NCBI GenBank assembly: GCA_029718625.1 | Contig: CM056381.1 | Coordinates: 49,938,608 to 50,002,607, forward strand | Direction: 5' to 3' | Length of the DNA: 64,000 bases | Source of the DNA: Synaphobranchus kaupii | Taxonomy: Eukaryota > Chordata > Actinopteri > Anguilliformes > Synaphobranchidae | Part shown: positions 57,601 through 64,000 of the stretch, piece after piece | How positions within the stretch are numbered: position 1 is the stretch's first letter | Layout: each line of letters starts with the position of its first letter | Position numbers and translations under genes: made by a program | The notes under the pieces: model-generated | Told to the model about the DNA's origin: nothing | What the model saw: the letters and a program-made list of their open reading frames with translations, nothing else | The model's database searches: none

Positions 57601-58939
57601 AGAAGAAGACACACTTATACACTACCTCTGCAATCCAAACCACCCTTCCCACCCTTCTCTGCTGGGAAAGCCCAACAAACTGGAGACCAATACAAATAAT
57701 ATAGTAAAGCCACATCCATGCATCCTCCTTACTCCAAAGATCTTTCATCATATAGACACTGGCAGACAACACAAATGTCACAGTAAGGACTTATGGATGT
57801 CTCTGTTAAAGGGGTTCTTTGCTGACGTGTGGGTCTCTCTATTAAAGAGTAAGTGCATCCACTATCTCGGCCTGTCACCACCAACTACACAATTTAGAAA
57901 AATACTAAATGAGGGGTGGGGGATGGAGGAGGTGCGTTCATCGTCATTTGCATAAATGAATGTACAATGTACAAATGATTTCGCATAATTCAGATCAATC
58001 TGTCAAACTAGACGTTGCAGATCAAATATGAATCGAGATTCAGTAACTGCATGGCCTATTTCTCACCTCAAATATTTTCAGAAACATATTTTAGTCGACT
58101 GTGTAGTTGGAATAAGTGAGTTTATAAACCGGCCGCCATGTTGTTCTGGTTTAAAAATGTGGAGCCAAAACCAAACGACCGTAGTGCGTCTTGCCAATCA
58201 GGTGCGGCTATTTCCGTTGTGGGCGGCAACAATTATCCATATGAACTAGAGGTATCTCCAAAGAGGTACTCTGACATCATGATTGAGGCAGGATATAGGA
58301 CTATAACACTAAGACACTTTTCTACCAGTTTTTTATGATATACAACATTTTTTCAGAATTGTTGAAATAACAGAATGGATGAATACGTTTAATTATAAGG
58401 TAGGCATATAAACACGTTTACAGCTATAAAAAAATAACATGATCTAGAGTGTAGTTACCCTTTAAAGGGGATTTTTCCTGATGTATGGGTGTCTCTGTTA
58501 AAGGGGATCTTTCTGATGTATGGGTCTCTCTGTTAAAGGGGACCTTTCTGATGAATGGGTGTCTCTGTTAAAGGGGATCTCTCTGATGTATGGGTGTCTC
58601 TTAAAGGGGATCTTTCTGATGTATGGGTGTCTCTGTTAAAGGGGATCTCTCTGATGTATGGGTGTCTCTGTTAAAGGGGATCTCTCTGATGTATGGTTGT
58701 CTCTGTTAAAGGGGATCTCTCTGATGTATGGGTGTCTCTGTTAAAGGGGATCTCTCTGATGTATGGGTGTCTCTGTTAAATCTTTCCTGATGAACGGGTC
58801 TCTCACCGATAGAGAGGCTCTTACCTGACATACAGGGATCTCTTCTGGTTGGTCCGCAGAGAGCCGGACCCAGAACTGATGCTGCTGTTCATCATTTGCT
58901 CCCGTAGGTCATGGATTTTGGCTTCGAATCGGCTGTATT
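35831..58939 (-). CDS. DLG1: DLG1 (SAP97), C-terminal half, 3' partial gene in window
   Basis: Membrane-associated guanylate-kinase scaffold of cell junctions and synapses. Exons seen, 5' to 3': 58939-58825, 54063-53887, 52660-52594, alternative 49207-49111 (I3) or 48788-48755 (I2), 47043-47002, 40585-40535, 40235-40134, 39222-39050, 38095-37986, 36943-36852, 35937-35831. All junctions are in phase, coding about 377 residues with I3. Order: PDZ3-SH3 linker ([17 protein letters not shown]), SH3 ([14 protein letters not shown]), HOOK, then the GUK-like domain ([16 protein letters not shown] to [10 protein letters not shown] stop). The P-loop is GPMKDR and lacks the glycine-rich GxxGxGK, so the domain is a binding module, not a kinase, as known for MAGUKs. 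Distinguished from DLG2-4 by [20 protein letters not shown] and by synteny. L27 and PDZ exons lie beyond 64000. Confidence 0.97.
36089..36235. repeat. AT-rich and (GT)n simple repeats
   Basis: ATTATAATTATATTTATTAT-type low complexity at 36089-36125 and GGGTGTGGGTGTGGGTGTGT at about 36209-36232, in the last DLG1 intron. Confidence 0.8.
36852..36943 (-). CDS. DLG1: DLG1 exon: [10 protein letters not shown]
   Basis: 92 nt; acceptor CCATCCAG, donor ACTG|GTCAGT. Encodes [20 protein letters not shown] and [10 protein letters not shown]. Confidence 0.95.
37986..38095 (-). CDS. DLG1: DLG1 exon: [20 protein letters not shown]
   Basis: 110 nt; acceptor CCTCAG, donor AT|GTGAGT. Continues through [19 protein letters not shown], diagnostic for DLG1. 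A hAT element sits 54 bp upstream of the acceptor. Confidence 0.95.
38149..38696. mobile_element. hAT-type MITE with exact 8-bp TSD
   Basis: Ends TAGGGCTGCAACAGTTAATC and GACAGTTGCAGCTCTA; ATTTCTGT is duplicated exactly at 38141-38148 and 38697-38704. 548 bp, AT-rich, with repeated AATCGA motifs. No transposase. Lies in a DLG1 intron. Confidence 0.92.
39050..39222 (-). CDS. DLG1: DLG1 exon: GUK core
   Basis: Fifty-seven codons from [18 protein letters not shown] to [14 protein letters not shown], the nucleotide-binding-like lobe that binds phosphorylated partners in MAGUKs. Acceptor GTTTCAG, donor AAA|GTAAGA. Confidence 0.97.
39560..39650. repeat. Possible LINE 3' end remnant
   Basis: CTTTAATGTCCCCAAAGGGA followed by AATTTG resembles the 3' end of fish Rex/L2-type LINEs. 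Too short for firm assignment. Confidence 0.35.
40134..40235 (-). CDS. DLG1: DLG1 exon: GUK domain start
   Basis: Encodes [20 protein letters not shown] ... [13 protein letters not shown]. Acceptor TTCCCCAG, donor CCCC|GTAAGT. The degenerate P-loop GPMKDR is here. Confidence 0.97.
40535..40585 (-). CDS. DLG1: DLG1 exon [16 protein letters not shown]
   Basis: 51 nt between CATGTAG and GAAG|GTGAGT. The linker just before the GUK domain, nearly identical to mammalian SAP97. Separated by a 6.4-kb transposon-filled intron from the previous exon. Confidence 0.95.
41192..41269. repeat. Tandem duplication of 39 bp
   Basis: The 39-bp unit starting AAGCTTATACACACTACACA and ending AATCGGCACC is present twice, back to back and identical. 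Recent slippage or duplication inside a DLG1 intron. Confidence 0.95.
41913..42152. repeat. Direct repeat pair (about 106 bp each, period 134 bp)
   Basis: GATTGAACTGCCTTACTATT to CTCCGAGTTTTAC occurs at 41913-42019 and again at 42047-42152 with a few mismatches. An upstream segment, CAATAACCATTTGGTTTCCT, is also doubled (about 41703 and 41766). GGTATAAAGCTTG at about 41876 and the general make-up suggest the R-U5 part of a solo LTR with an internal duplication. Confidence 0.6.
43025..44371 (-). mobile_element. Tc1-like element with decayed transposase (minus strand)
   Basis: Transposase is read in three minus-strand pieces: 44020-43829 (start [15 protein letters not shown], paired-like HTH, GRKR hook), 43816-43604 (second HTH) and 43665-43130 (DDE core: [18 protein letters not shown], then NPIENLW after a stop). 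Two frameshifts and a stop make it inactive. One end GAGCACAACTG abuts TA at 44372-44373; the other end is degenerate near 43025. Confidence 0.85.
44478..45166. mobile_element. PIF/Harbinger-like MITE, 3-bp TSD TGA
   Basis: Termini GGCTGTGTTCGGAATCGCTC and GAGCGATTCCGAACACAGCC (at least 30 bp inverted), flanked by TGA on both sides. 689 bp. On the minus strand it carries GTCAAGATGGCGATGGCTGA ... CTACAAATGTAAAT, an ATG-exon-donor-like stretch. Confidence 0.82.
45343..45357. promoter_or_regulatory. Perfect estrogen-response-element palindrome (copy 1)
   Basis: AGGTCACAGTGACCT, identical to the classical vitellogenin ERE including its CAG spacer. Followed by TTAACCTTTGACC, giving further nuclear-receptor half-sites. 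It lies in a DLG1 intron inside repeat DNA; function is not shown. Confidence 0.6.
45395..46002. mobile_element. Harbinger-like MITE with first-exon-like segment
   Basis: Termini GCTGTGTCTCAATTGCGAGG and CCTCGCAATTGAGACACAGC. Flanks ATT/ATC. At 45612 on the plus strand ATGGCTGACGAGAGCAGCGA leads in frame to TTTAAAT|GTAAGT. It is inserted into the repeat that carries the two ERE motifs, splitting the GTTCATC ... GAGTCC junction. Confidence 0.75.
46087..46101. promoter_or_regulatory. Perfect estrogen-response-element palindrome (copy 2)
   Basis: AGGTCACAGTGACCT again, followed by TGACCTTTGA. On the other strand this reads TCAAAGGTCAAGGTCA, which includes the ERR/SF-1-type site TCAAGGTCA. Part of a repeat unit that also occurs at about 45220-45400. 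Confidence 0.6.
46601..46806. mobile_element. hAT MITE with exact 8-bp TSD
   Basis: 206 bp; termini CAGGGGTAGGGAACCCTGGT and AGGGTTCCCTACCCCTG; AAATAGAG duplicated exactly at 46593-46600 and 46807-46814. The CAGGGGT start is typical of vertebrate hAT (Charlie/Tip100-like) families. Confidence 0.95.
47002..47043 (-). CDS. DLG1: DLG1 exon [13 protein letters not shown]
   Basis: 42-nt exon between ATTTCAG and TACC|GTAAGT. Coding (x)[13 protein letters not shown](R), where the first codon is CAG (Gln) after I3 or AAG (Lys) after I2. Phase at both ends fits its neighbours. Confidence 0.95.
47124..48001. repeat. Simple repeats (AAAT)n and (CAAT)n
   Basis: AAATAAATAAATAAATAAAT at about 47125-47148 and a run of about nine CAAT units at 47966-48001, in the DLG1 intron between the I2 exon and exon 47043-47002. 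Confidence 0.9.
48380..48665. repeat. Minisatellite, about 45-55 bp unit, with GA tract
   Basis: Five to six imperfect copies of GGAATCTGGAGGTTGGTTGG + ATTTCAAAGAGAGAGAGGGA + CAATGATTGGAT, unit lengths differing by the GA count, ending in a (GA)n tract at 48616-48645. Long open frames here on both strands are repeat artefacts. It lies just downstream of the I2 exon of DLG1. Confidence 0.93.
48755..48788 (-). CDS. DLG1: DLG1 alternative exon I2
   Basis: 34 nt coding [11 protein letters not shown] plus A; joined to the next exon (AG CAT ...) it gives K-HVTSNASD, the mammalian I2 form reported to target SAP97 to the nucleus. Acceptor CTCCCCAAACAG, donor A|GTAAGT. Same phases as I3, so the two can be used as alternatives; using both in series would shift the frame. 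Confidence 0.94.
49111..49207 (-). CDS. DLG1: DLG1 alternative exon I3 (protein 4.1-binding insert)
   Basis: 97 nt coding [20 protein letters not shown] ... [10 protein letters not shown] plus one base. Matches the mammalian SAP97 I3 insert that recruits protein 4.1 and directs membrane/junction localisation. Acceptor CCTCAACAG, donor C|GTAAGT. Enters at phase 0 and leaves at phase 1, the same as the I2 exon. Confidence 0.96.
49619..50271. mobile_element. MITE with GGGCCTCATTC termini
   Basis: GGGCCTCATTCATCACATGA at the left pairs with TTGATAAATGAGGCCC at the right. 653 bp, AT-rich, no coding capacity, no clear target duplication. Upstream (5') of the I3 exon in the DLG1 intron. Confidence 0.65.
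50359..50428. repeat. AT-rich inverted repeat
   Basis: AAGAAGCCTTAATTAA and TTAATTAAGGCTTCTT are separated by about 6 bp, with outer TCTAATTA arms: a strong potential hairpin or cruciform. Confidence 0.8.
51473..51644. mobile_element. Short palindromic MITE
   Basis: Left GGTATACTACGAAGCAGGAT / right ATCCTGCTTCATAGTATTACC; further in, GTTAGCTGGATAACT pairs with AGTTATCCAGCTAGC and TGAGTAAAACCCGGAAC with GTTCCGGGTTTTACTCA. About 170 bp, almost wholly palindromic. Confidence 0.8.
52161..52188. repeat. Perfect 28-bp palindrome
   Basis: Centre CCATGG (52172-52177); each half reads ATTTGCAATATCCA. No mismatches over 28 bp. Located 406 bp downstream of the HOOK exon in the DLG1 intron. Confidence 0.95.
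52594..52660 (-). CDS. DLG1: DLG1 exon: start of HOOK region
   Basis: Twenty-two codons, [20 protein letters not shown] plus KG. Basic; in mammals this segment binds calmodulin/4.1-type partners. Acceptor CACTTGCAG, donor GGG|GTAAGC, phase 0 end so that either I3 or I2 can follow. Confidence 0.95.
52661..53886. other. DLG1 intron without recognised repeats
   Basis: About 1.2 kb of intron between the HOOK exon and the SH3 exon. I see no transposon ends, simple repeats or coding exon here. Confidence 0.45.
53887..54063 (-). CDS. DLG1: DLG1 exon: SH3 domain
   Basis: Fifty-eight codons, [20 protein letters not shown] ... [12 protein letters not shown] ... IGVIPSKR. The canonical SH3 motifs ALFDYD, EWWQAR and IPSKR are intact. 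Donor AG|GTGAAT, phase 2. Confidence 0.97.
55233..55252. repeat. Homopolymer run of 20 C
   Basis: Twenty consecutive C followed by TTCCCCC. Length may be unreliable in assemblies. Confidence 0.95.
55599..58465. mobile_element. Possible 2.9-kb element with TTAAAGGG ends
   Basis: Left TTAAAGGGGAATTCCACC and right (reverse complement) TTAAAGGGTAACTACACT agree at 14 of 18 positions; TTAA at both ends could be a target duplication. Inside, ATGGCGTCCCTCTTGGAAGA at 56437 runs in frame to TTATG|GTAAGC, like a first exon with donor. No transposase core recognised. Tentative. Confidence 0.35.
57434..57532. repeat. Tandem repeat, 33 bp x 3
   Basis: Three identical copies of a 33-bp unit beginning GCAGAAGACCATAGAGCATA. 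In a DLG1 intron. Overlapping open frames are artefacts of the 3-divisible period. Confidence 0.97.
58464..58798. repeat. 35-bp minisatellite, about 9.5 copies
   Basis: Unit AAAGGGGATCTCTCTGATGT + ATGGGTGTCTCTGTT, with two more diverged copies at 57783-57848. Begins exactly at the right edge of the possible element 55599-58465 and ends 27 bp from the DLG1 exon at 58825. In DLG1 sense each copy contains CCCCTTTAACAG. Confidence 0.96.
58825..58939 (-). CDS. DLG1: DLG1 exon: PDZ3-SH3 linker
   Basis: Encodes (E)[19 protein letters not shown] ... QKRSLYV(R). Acceptor TTTTGTCAG, donor AG|GTAAGA. A 35-bp minisatellite begins about 27 bp downstream in the intron. It is the most 5' exon in the window; a G from the previous exon completes its first codon. 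Confidence 0.96.
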
Positions 58940-61694
58940 CTGACAAAACACAGAAGAACAGCCATATCTAGCTACACTTGAATAAGACAGCGGGACAGAG
59001 GTGAGGTCAGAAGAAAAGGATCCTGATGTGAAAAACGACACCACACGGAGGCCGCCGAACGGATGCATCGCCGACCTCAGCTTCTGCTCCCGTTCACATG
59101 GAAACGGTTAACAGCGCCCTAAGCACCCTGCCCCCAACCGTCCAAGGAACCTGATACACCTCTTAGAGAGGTATGAATTACCCCCAAACTGCACAAAACA
59201 GGAACAGCATGCTCATTTTTTACATTTTGCATATACCGCTATACAGTTAGCTCACAGAGAGATCCAGAGGACCGATCACATTCTCTGGCTCAAGGCAGAT
59301 TCACAAGGCAGAACGTGCATTCCACCCGGCTGGAGCCAGACACACAGAAGTACCATGGATTAAAAAATAATAAAATTATTCAATTCATTATTAAAATGCT
59401 TTAACCTACATTGTGGAAATGGCCATTCCTTTTTAAGGCCATTTTTTAAAGAACCTTTATAAACAAGGCAGTGGTAATTGGCTGGAAAACACCATCATTA
59501 GTAATGCTGCTGCACTGTTTTCCAAGTCTAAAAACCTCCCTCAAGCCTGTACCATGATGGCACATTCATTAACAAACTTGTGTGCCAGCCTCCTCTCTCT
59601 CAGCTCTGGCATGAAAATGGCCCTTTACTATCAAATGAACAGAAACACAGCACTGCCAGAAACACAGCATAGCCACGCTAAAGGCACACACGTGCTTACA
59701 AGTCATATTATTCCTTCCTTCAAAAAATACTATTGTGATACAACCCTAAAAGCACTTTTTGCATCTTTCCGAGTAAAAACCTTCACTGCAATAAAGAGCT
59801 TAAATAAATCAATAAAGTATATTGATAAAAAATTTGATAATTTATATAGCGACATAGCTGTATACAATACTCACAAGGTAAATAACAAAAAACAACTATT
59901 TGGCAAGTGATGCAGTTTAAATACCCCACATTTAGCAATCATAAACAAAGTAGTCCACATACAGAGGAAAAACATTTGATGGACGCACAAATCAAACCCC
60001 ACATACTCATTGAAGACATGGGGAAGAAACCGAGCAGTACACATTTTCTCAGGAGAATAGGCAGATTAACCGATTTTAGCACGCAGACTGTATTTTTCCA
60101 TTTTCTGCATGACAGTTTTCAGTACTTACAGAGCATTCTCGGTAGGCAGTTCCCTTTGTGATCAGCGGCAGGAAGAATAACTAATGCAGAGTTGCATTAA
60201 GAGCATCTCCTCCTCTCTAAAGCATGTGTGCGCACGCGTGTGTGTGTGTGTCCATCCACAGGGCGGGGAGCACTCTCTACGGCCGTGTTAGGACCGTCTG
60301 CTTCTTGGAAATGCGTCTGCCTGCAGTTGGGCCCGCGCTGGCTGTCGCTCCGCATGATTGGCTCGCAGGGTGAGTGGGGAAAGGCAGCGTGTGTGGGGCC
60401 CTTATCTGAGCGCACTTCTACAAAAGCAGCACAGTGGATGCTCATGCTCTCCACAATACAAACAGCCTCTCTCCTCTCCTCTCCCTCCATTCAAGGAAGT
60501 GCACCACAGGCCCGTAGCACTCAACACAACCAAGTCCTTCATTCACTCATATGCCTATGTGAATAAGATACAAACGTACAACTTCTTGTGTCTTCTGTTT
60601 TGTATCATACGTTTAATCGATTTTAAAGTAAAGGAATGAACTGAATTACATAAATACACTATATTCAGAAGCTTTATTCAGTGCAAAGCGATTAGAATCA
60701 ACACTGAAATAGTTTAGTGTAGAATTTATCTTTGTGGAATTTAACACGCCAGACAATGTTTATTCCGTAACCATGGCTGCGGGCATGAACCCGTCACTTT
60801 CCGTAGCGCGACAGTGAGCTTGGTAAAGAGACGAAAAGGTCTCTGGTTTCTAAAAGAGTGAAGAGGCATTATGACAGTCCTTCCACTCCCCAAGAACTAG
60901 GCTCTGTCTGGGTTTCACGCAAATGAGAACAAAGTGCGAAAAGATGCGGACCTGTCCAGATCAGCCGGCGACAGGCCCCGGAGCCTGCGGAATTAAATAA
61001 ACGCACCGACTGTCTCAGATTGGGGGGGACACAGATCCACCTTTTTTCCCAGAAAGAGCAACAGCACACACCCGGAGGCAGTCCAGACACAGTAATCATC
61101 ACACATTAAAGGATGGAGACCCATGACAGACTGCGCCGCCTAAGGGAAGAGTTCAGCAGTAAGAACACAGAGTCCCTACTGATGAGTACAGCAATCCTGA
61201 GAGAGAAGAATTCATCTGATGGCGTCACCAAACCTCTCTCAATGCAAATGTAACCTATTTATTTTAGCAAGCAACAGCTGCGACCAGTTTACGTCGCTGT
61301 GTGAAATTCCTTTCGTCACATGTGAAAGAGTGTAGGATCTTCAAAAAAGAAACCAGTTGGCAAATGCCTTCCTTTAGTAAATTTCAATGTTCAGTTAAGC
61401 AAATCAACATAGTATATGCCACATAAAAGAAAAAAACCATAAAAATATGGATCAATAAATGAGAACGGCTCAGCCTATAGATTTTGTATTTAACCGCCTG
61501 GAGATTGATCCACCCACACAATGCACCATAATTCCACATGAAATCCCAAGGAACAGGACTGATTAGCAAGTGTGGTGTTTTATTGGCACTTTTAAGATCA
61601 ATGCACTAAATCATATACAATATATATATGCAATTCTGTCATGCCATCACGTCTGACCCATCTCTCCTTGTACATCAAGCAGGGATTGAGACGT
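58940..61694. other. DLG1 intron, 5' side
   Basis: No PDZ3 exon was recognised on the minus strand. A GC-richer, partly pyrimidine-rich stretch at about 60230-60500 includes a (GT)n tract (60238-60252), but no convincing exon. Otherwise unassigned. Confidence 0.45.
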
Positions 61695-63263
61695 AGGGCT
61701 CTATTTTCCGGCCGGTGCATGGTGAGCGGGCGCCTTGGCGAAGTGACATTTTCCTCATGTATTTTCAGGTTCCTGAGCCCGTTTGACTCACTCGCCGTGC
61801 GTCGAAGTGGGAGGAGGCCGCTATGTGGGTGTGTCAGTCCATGGCGAGTTGCTTATTTCGGGGCTTTCCCAAGCAATGCATGCATGATCATTCATAACCT
61901 ATTAAAAACACAATAAACCGTTTTCGTGGATCATATGCCGTCCGTTTTGACTTTAATATGAATCCCCCAACAGGAAGTGGGAGGATTTATTGTGCATTGG
62001 ATTTTTTCTTTTTTTATGTTAGGCTGATTCCTGTATGTATTTCTGTTTTTAATTGTTTATGGCTGTTATTATACTGCATTGTGGTCCTGGGGGTAGGCTA
62101 CTGTATTCCGTTCTTTTCCTTACACCCGTCTGTAATGAGAAGACATAAACTCAGCTATGCATTACATTACATTACATTACATTTATTTAGCAGACGCTTT
62201 TATCCAAAGCGACGTACAGTAAGTGCGTACAGAGACATCATCAAGATCTACAGAACAGACAAGGCAAAGCACATCCTTCGCATAATGTAGCAGCTATCCC
62301 TAACAATGAACGTCGACTATGAACTATGCGATGCTGATGTGGACACTAATATTTGTAGTATTGTAGTATTTGTAGCTTATTGTGAACGGAGAGTGAAGCT
62401 CATTTGAAAACTACTCACTGTAGGCTACAAAACTGTAAATAGTAGGCTAGGCTCAGTCCTAATTATGATTATCAATATTCTGCACTGTAAAAAATGGTGA
62501 AAAGACTGGCAGCAATGTTGCCAGTGAAAAAACATTTAATGAATGTACAAATCCTGTTATTTTACGGGATGGCCATTAAATAATGAGTTATTCCCATTAT
62601 TCTACATGTCTTTGACAGTGTTTTGGAAGTTAAATTCAATTCGATTCTGTTGTATCGTTGCAGCGATGCTTATGACTAAAGAAATACACCCTCGGCACAC
62701 GTGGACAGATGGATTAACTCGTATTTCTGATCTTCTTTTATTCAAACATTAAGTTGTCCAAATGCACGATTGAATGCTTGATTAGTGGAAATGTTTGATT
62801 GTAATATCACTGCATAATGTCGCAAGGTGGGATAATTTGTTAACGGTTGTTTAGCGGGTCATTTAAAAATACAAATATGCTAGTTTCTGCATGGGCTATT
62901 TCAGCATATGGTGAACTTTTATTATAATATCCTAGGCTACCACACAAAAGCACACTTTTTTCTATATGGAACAGTTTAGTGACAACTTGTAGAATTTATT
63001 CACTTATGCAAAATGATGCAATCACAACACTACATATCCTATAAAAAACAATAGGACTAAAACACGAATGATTAGGTATAGGCCTACTTAGTTTGTGATT
63101 TTAGACATTCCCCTGTGAAACACATGCATTATCACATTGATAGTATACATTGTTTGCGATATTAATGCAAAATAGATACAATGTTATCGTCTTCCGCTGT
63201 GAGCGCGAAGTGCGACTATGACGGCTTGCCACACGCCATGCACTTTTTGGAAAATAGAGCCCT
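61695..63263. mobile_element. Inverted-repeat element with AGGGCTCTATTTTCC ends
   Basis: Left AGGGCTCTATTTTCCGGCCG with GTGCATGG, right CCATGCAC and GGAAAATAGAGCCCT. 1.57 kb; no transposase recognised. It contains a SINE tail at 62161-62225. This terminal motif is common among fish nonautonomous DNA transposons. Confidence 0.72.
62161..62225 (-). repeat. SINE tail with (ATTAC)n
   Basis: ATTACATTACATTACATTAC followed by ATTTAGCAGACGCTTTTATC and CAAAGCGACGTACAGTAAG: the reverse complement of the teleost SINE 3' end plus its pentanucleotide tail. The tRNA head is absent. Confidence 0.8.
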
Positions 63264-64000
63264 CAATCTTGTGAACATTATGATGGCAACAGTGGACAGT
63301 GCACATCAATAACCCCACCAAAGTACACAGTGGGAACTGCATTGTATTCTATGTGATGAAGCTGACAATAATGGCGTTAATGCGTGAAGTGATAATTTTC
63401 TGGCAGCTCTTACATGGATTATTCTTTGAGGATGGGGAAGGAATACTGAAGCAGCATGGCAATTTGGCTGCTTTTAAGTGTAGCCTTAAAGAGTTTCAGT
63501 TACAATGCATTTCTCAACTGCTTTCAGAAGTTCAGCGCTTTTGCTTTTTAAAAATGCTTTTTGTCTTTTTCTCCCAATCGTATGTATATGAGCGGTCACT
63601 GCTGAACACAAACAAGCAAGCGCTCTCCATTTACTACAACAGTGTCTTATCAAGATGAGCCACCCAGCAGCCCAAGTGTTTTTCATTTTAACAGGAGACA
63701 ACCAGCATTTACATCACCATTCCTCTGTGCTTTTTCATGAATATTAAACTGCTTGACCTGTACATATGAGACTAATTGCTACTTTTCCAAGGCTATGTTC
63801 CAACTGCAGAGCCCTGGCAGGATGGATGAAGTTCACTTAGTGCTAGCCTTTGCCACAACCCAGTGCGGTCTTCAACCTGTTGCTATGACACCCAAACAGA
63901 CTAATCCTACTTTCCATCTCCTCTAATACAGCCGGTGACCTTCAGTATACGCAAACACAAAATGGAGGAGAAAAGAAACAACACTAGTATATTGCTGTAA
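63264..64000. other. Unassigned DLG1 intron end of window
   Basis: No exon, terminal repeat or RNA gene recognised in the last 0.7 kb; DLG1 is expected to continue past the window edge. Confidence 0.4.

Noticed and set aside
58464..58798. CRISPR-like array
   Set aside because: Contiguous tandem copies with no unique spacers in a eukaryotic intron; it is a minisatellite.

Overview
Teleost fish nuclear DNA. The protein-coding content is vertebrate, interrupted by introns with clear splice signals. The repeat content is typical of bony fish: Tc1/mariner elements with Sleeping Beauty-like inverted repeats, short nonautonomous transposons with exact 8-bp target duplications, and tRNA-derived SINEs ending in a TCTGCTAAATGCC-type tail. 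The species is not resolvable from the sequence alone.

Four host genes are present. SENP5 (+, coding 1735-16755) is complete in nine in-phase coding exons, giving a 706-residue SUMO protease with the His/Asp/Gln/Cys catalytic set. NCBP2 (-, 22750-19512) is complete in four exons (164 residues) and is the small nuclear cap-binding subunit CBP20; its second intron has a textbook U12-type donor and branch site. NCBP2AS2 (+, 24063-24380) is a 105-residue microprotein on the far side of the NCBP2 5' end, with a spliced 5'UTR. DLG1 (-, 58939-35831) is represented by its 3' half: end of PDZ3 linker, SH3, HOOK with the alternative I3 and I2 exons, guanylate-kinase-like domain and stop. Its upstream PDZ/L27 exons lie beyond 64000. 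Gene order and orientation match human 3q29 (SENP5, NCBP2, NCBP2AS2 ... DLG1), but PIGZ and MELTF, which lie between NCBP2AS2 and DLG1 in human, are not seen. That interval holds transposons instead.

Layout: 1-1700 upstream of SENP5, with one palindromic MITE; 1.7-16.8 kb SENP5 with transposon-filled introns; 16.8-19.5 kb tail-to-tail gap between SENP5 and NCBP2; 19.5-22.75 kb NCBP2; 22.75-24.0 kb divergent promoter region carrying a MITE; 24.06-24.38 kb NCBP2AS2; 24.4-34.2 kb transposon-rich spacer (L1 3' fragment, SINE, decayed Ty3-type LTR retrotransposon inside a TTAA-flanked inverted-repeat element); 34.2-35.8 kb likely DLG1 3'UTR; 35.8-58.9 kb DLG1 exons; 58.9-64 kb a further DLG1 intron.

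The most notable features outside genes are: (i) a palindromic cargo of about 630 bp found in four places within termini of three different Tc1-type families; (ii) two perfect estrogen-response-element palindromes plus nuclear-receptor half-sites in a repeat in a DLG1 intron; (iii) several transposons nested two or three deep, some dated in relative order by exact target duplications; (iv) nonautonomous elements carrying what look like vestigial first exons; (v) a 35-bp minisatellite that repeats a splice-acceptor-like motif just downstream of a DLG1 exon. No prokaryotic features, CRISPR arrays or rRNA genes were seen.
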